NCBI GenBank assembly: GCA_964472545.1 | Contig: CAYYNP010000448.1 | Coordinates: 1-5,878 of the forward strand | Source of the DNA: CAYYNP01 sp964472545 | GTDB lineage: Bacteria > Planctomycetota > Planctomycetia > Pirellulales > Thermoguttaceae | Direction: 5' to 3' | DNA: 5,878 nt | Shown: positions 4,868-5,878 of the stretch, piece by piece | How positions within the stretch are numbered: position 1 is the first letter of the stretch | Layout of the letters: each line of letters begins with the position of its first letter | Notes under the pieces: generated by a model | Told to the model about the DNA's origin: nothing | Seen by the model: only the letters and a program-made list of their open reading frames with translations | Database searches by the model: none | Position numbers and translations under genes: made by a program

Positions 4868-5224
4868 TCAAGCACGCTCGTGTCGATACCGCTTCCGCCG
4901 CCGCACGCTCTTCAAGTCGATCCCGCGGAGCAACAAGGTCAATTCGGTGGCCGAGAGCGTGGCACTCGGCGAGTTTTCGTCGACGTTTGGCATCTGGAAG
5001 CTGCCGCATTCCAATCGCTTGCACCAAAGTGCGATCCCGTCGGCGTCCCAATAGAGCAGCTTCATCAAGTCGCGGCGCCTGTTCACGAAGACGAACAACC
5101 CGCCGCCCAGCGGGTCGCGGCCCAAGTGCTCCACCGCCAAAGCCCACAGCCCGTTGAAACTCTTCCGCATGTCGGTCGGCTGGATGCACAGATAGACGTC
5201 CACCGGCAGCGCGAGGCTCAACAC
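4868..5224 (-). CDS. tnpB: IS66-family accessory protein TnpB (IS66 Orf2)
   Basis: The 118-aa protein shows the family hallmarks: a start like VLSLALPVDVYLCIQPTDMR, then RKSFNGLWALAVEHL, LFVFVNRRRDLMKLLYWDADG and ALWCKRLECGSF. It is needed with TnpA and TnpC for efficient IS66 transposition, though its biochemical role is not settled. I chose the GTG at 5224-5222 over a TTG at 5245. GGAGG lies 7 nt before the GTG, and the family's N-terminus starts here. The GTG overlaps the tnpA stop by 7 bp (GTGTTGA), which points to translational coupling. The protein ends in a basic tail, RRRKRYRHERA, which may contact DNA or RNA. Confidence 0.93.
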   Translation of the reverse strand: MLSLALPVDVYLCIQPTDMRKSFNGLWALAVEHLGRDPLGGGLFVFVNRRRDLMKLLYWDADGIALWCKRLECGSFQMPNVDENSPSATLSATELTLLLRGIDLKSVRRRKRYRHERA

Positions 5225-5730
5225 GACCGGACCTCCAAGGCACAAAGCACATCGACGAGCGTCTGGCGATCGACGCCGGCCCCGACGCGGACCATGCGGC
5301 CGTCACCCAGATGAATCTCTACGGCGGCAGCACTGGCCACGCCCTCTGCCAACACGTCGCCTGCCAACAGATGGATCGGCACGAATGGTGACGCATCGTT
5401 GCCCGACGATGTACCGCCAAGGGGCATTGCCGTTGCTGGCTTGCCTTGGTGTGGTTTCCCGCGCGGGGCCGCCCCCCTTGACCGCCGGCGTCCATTCGCG
5501 GCTGTTGACCGCGCCACCTTGCGCCCACCCTCCGTTCGCGATCGTGCCGCCTTCCGCGTCTCACTCCGGCGAGCCAATTCCTTCCGCCACCAATAGAACG
5601 CCGACTCCTTCACCCCCACATCCCGGCAATACTCCCGCACCGACTGCCCGCTACGTGGCTGCCCCCGCACCACCTCCTGCCACCGCCTTTCCTTCTCCGG
5701 ATTACTCCGCCGCACACTTGTCTTGCTCAT
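5218..5730 (-). CDS. tnpA: IS66-family accessory protein TnpA
   Basis: This 170-aa protein starts with a helix-turn-helix region (about 12-52) containing RWQEVVRGQPRSGQSVREYC and SAFYWWRKEL, typical of IS66 Orf1/TnpA. A basic, low-complexity Arg/Ala/Gly linker (about 53-105) follows. The C-terminal part has FVPIHLL (116-122) and VEIHLGDGRMVRVGAGVDRQ (137-156), the usual TnpA ending. The protein is longer than many family members because of the linker. AGGAG lies 7 nt before the ATG at 5730. The stop overlaps the tnpB start. It probably helps bind the terminal repeats. Confidence 0.9.
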   Translation of the reverse strand: MSKTSVRRSNPEKERRWQEVVRGQPRSGQSVREYCRDVGVKESAFYWWRKELARRSETRKAARSRTEGGRKVARSTAANGRRRSRGAAPRGKPHQGKPATAMPLGGTSSGNDASPFVPIHLLAGDVLAEGVASAAAVEIHLGDGRMVRVGAGVDRQTLVDVLCALEVRSC

Positions 5731-5784
5731 TACCTAGCTCCTGAAGTTCACGGGCCAAGCCCTTCTCAGCCCATCAACTCCAGG

Positions 5785-5878
5785 CTACCACCCCATGCAA
5801 GACGCATTCCGCGGGACGCTTACGTAGATCCGGGTGTGGCCCCAAGGTACTCCGTAGCCGTCGGACCCGAGATCCTTG
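5785..5878 (-). pseudogene. 3' remnant of an unidentified minus-strand gene cut by the IS66 right end
   Basis: From the window edge, a minus-strand frame reads through 5877-5824 as KDLGSDGYGVPWGHTRIY. It then crosses into the IS terminal repeat (VSVPRNASCMGW) and stops at TAG, 5787-5785. The residue mix (G-Y-G-V-P-W-G-H-T-R) looks like real protein. From memory it recalls PWGHTR-type segments in RHS/YD-repeat-like planctomycete proteins, but only 18 native codons are visible. If real, the gene was truncated by the insertion and now ends within the IS. It has no link with the pilus genes on the other side of the element. Confidence 0.35.
5807..5823 (-). repeat. IS66 right terminal inverted repeat
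   Basis: Read on the minus strand this is GTAAGCGTCCCGCGGAA, matching the left repeat (3035-3051) at 16 of 17 positions. It lies 77 bp upstream of tnpA. Confidence 0.92.

Larger units (their letters stand above)
3035..5823 (-). mobile_element. Complete IS66-family insertion sequence (2789 bp; tnpA-tnpB-tnpC on minus strand)
   Basis: The element is bounded by imperfect terminal inverted repeats that start GTAAGCGTCC, the GTAA start typical of IS66. All three IS66 genes are present and open, in the usual order. The length is normal for the family. The 8-bp target duplication expected of IS66 is missing: the left flank is CTTGTAAC (3027-3034) and the right flank GTAGATCC (5824-5831). The element therefore looks able to move, but its present flanks were not made by one simple insertion. 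Confidence 0.95.

Noticed and set aside
3027..5831. 8-bp target-site duplication around the IS66
   Set aside because: The flanks CTTGTAAC and GTAGATCC agree at only 3 of 8 positions, also when the boundaries are shifted by one base.

Overview
The window (5878 bp, about 60% G+C, good Shine-Dalgarno sites) looks like a chromosomal piece of a high-GC environmental bacterium. My best guess is a planctomycete. This rests on the style of the LysR protein, the ferredoxin/ASKHA-type neighbour, the GGGGCTA-type intergenic repeats and the IS66 copy. It is recognition from memory, not a database result.

Left part (1-1155, minus strand): a LysR-type regulator is followed 23 bp later by the start of a [2Fe-2S] ferredoxin-domain protein that runs off the left edge. 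The latter resembles the N-terminus of the ASKHA/DUF4445 (RACo-like) reductive activators. Its visible part ends in an in-frame 15-bp tandem repeat. A short palindrome lies just upstream of the regulator.

Middle part (1156-3033, plus strand): an 819-bp non-coding stretch holds a G-quadruplex-type repeat pair, 13-bp inverted repeats and other palindromes. It then holds a convincing GEMM (cyclic di-GMP-I) riboswitch at about 1675-1766. About 200 nt downstream, after leader sequence with a terminator-like hairpin and a possible Shine-Dalgarno-sequestering element, lies a 59-aa Flp-type pilin gene. A very strong intrinsic terminator follows. Next come a 36-aa single-span membrane protein and an A24/TadV-CpaA prepilin peptidase. 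Together this reads as the front of a Tad/Flp (type IVb) pilus locus whose major pilin is under cyclic di-GMP control. The terminator probably keeps pilin mRNA in excess over the processing enzyme.

Right part (3035-5823): a complete IS66-family element of 2789 bp carries tnpA, tnpB and tnpC on the minus strand, with 16/17-bp matching terminal inverted repeats. It starts one base after the stop codon of the prepilin peptidase, where further tad genes would be expected. The 8-bp flanks do not match, and the right flank carries a minus-strand coding fragment unrelated to the pilus. The two sides were therefore probably joined by IS-mediated rearrangement, or by an assembly join across a repeated IS. 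The transposase lacks the cysteines of the usual IS66 zinc finger but keeps the likely DDE residues.
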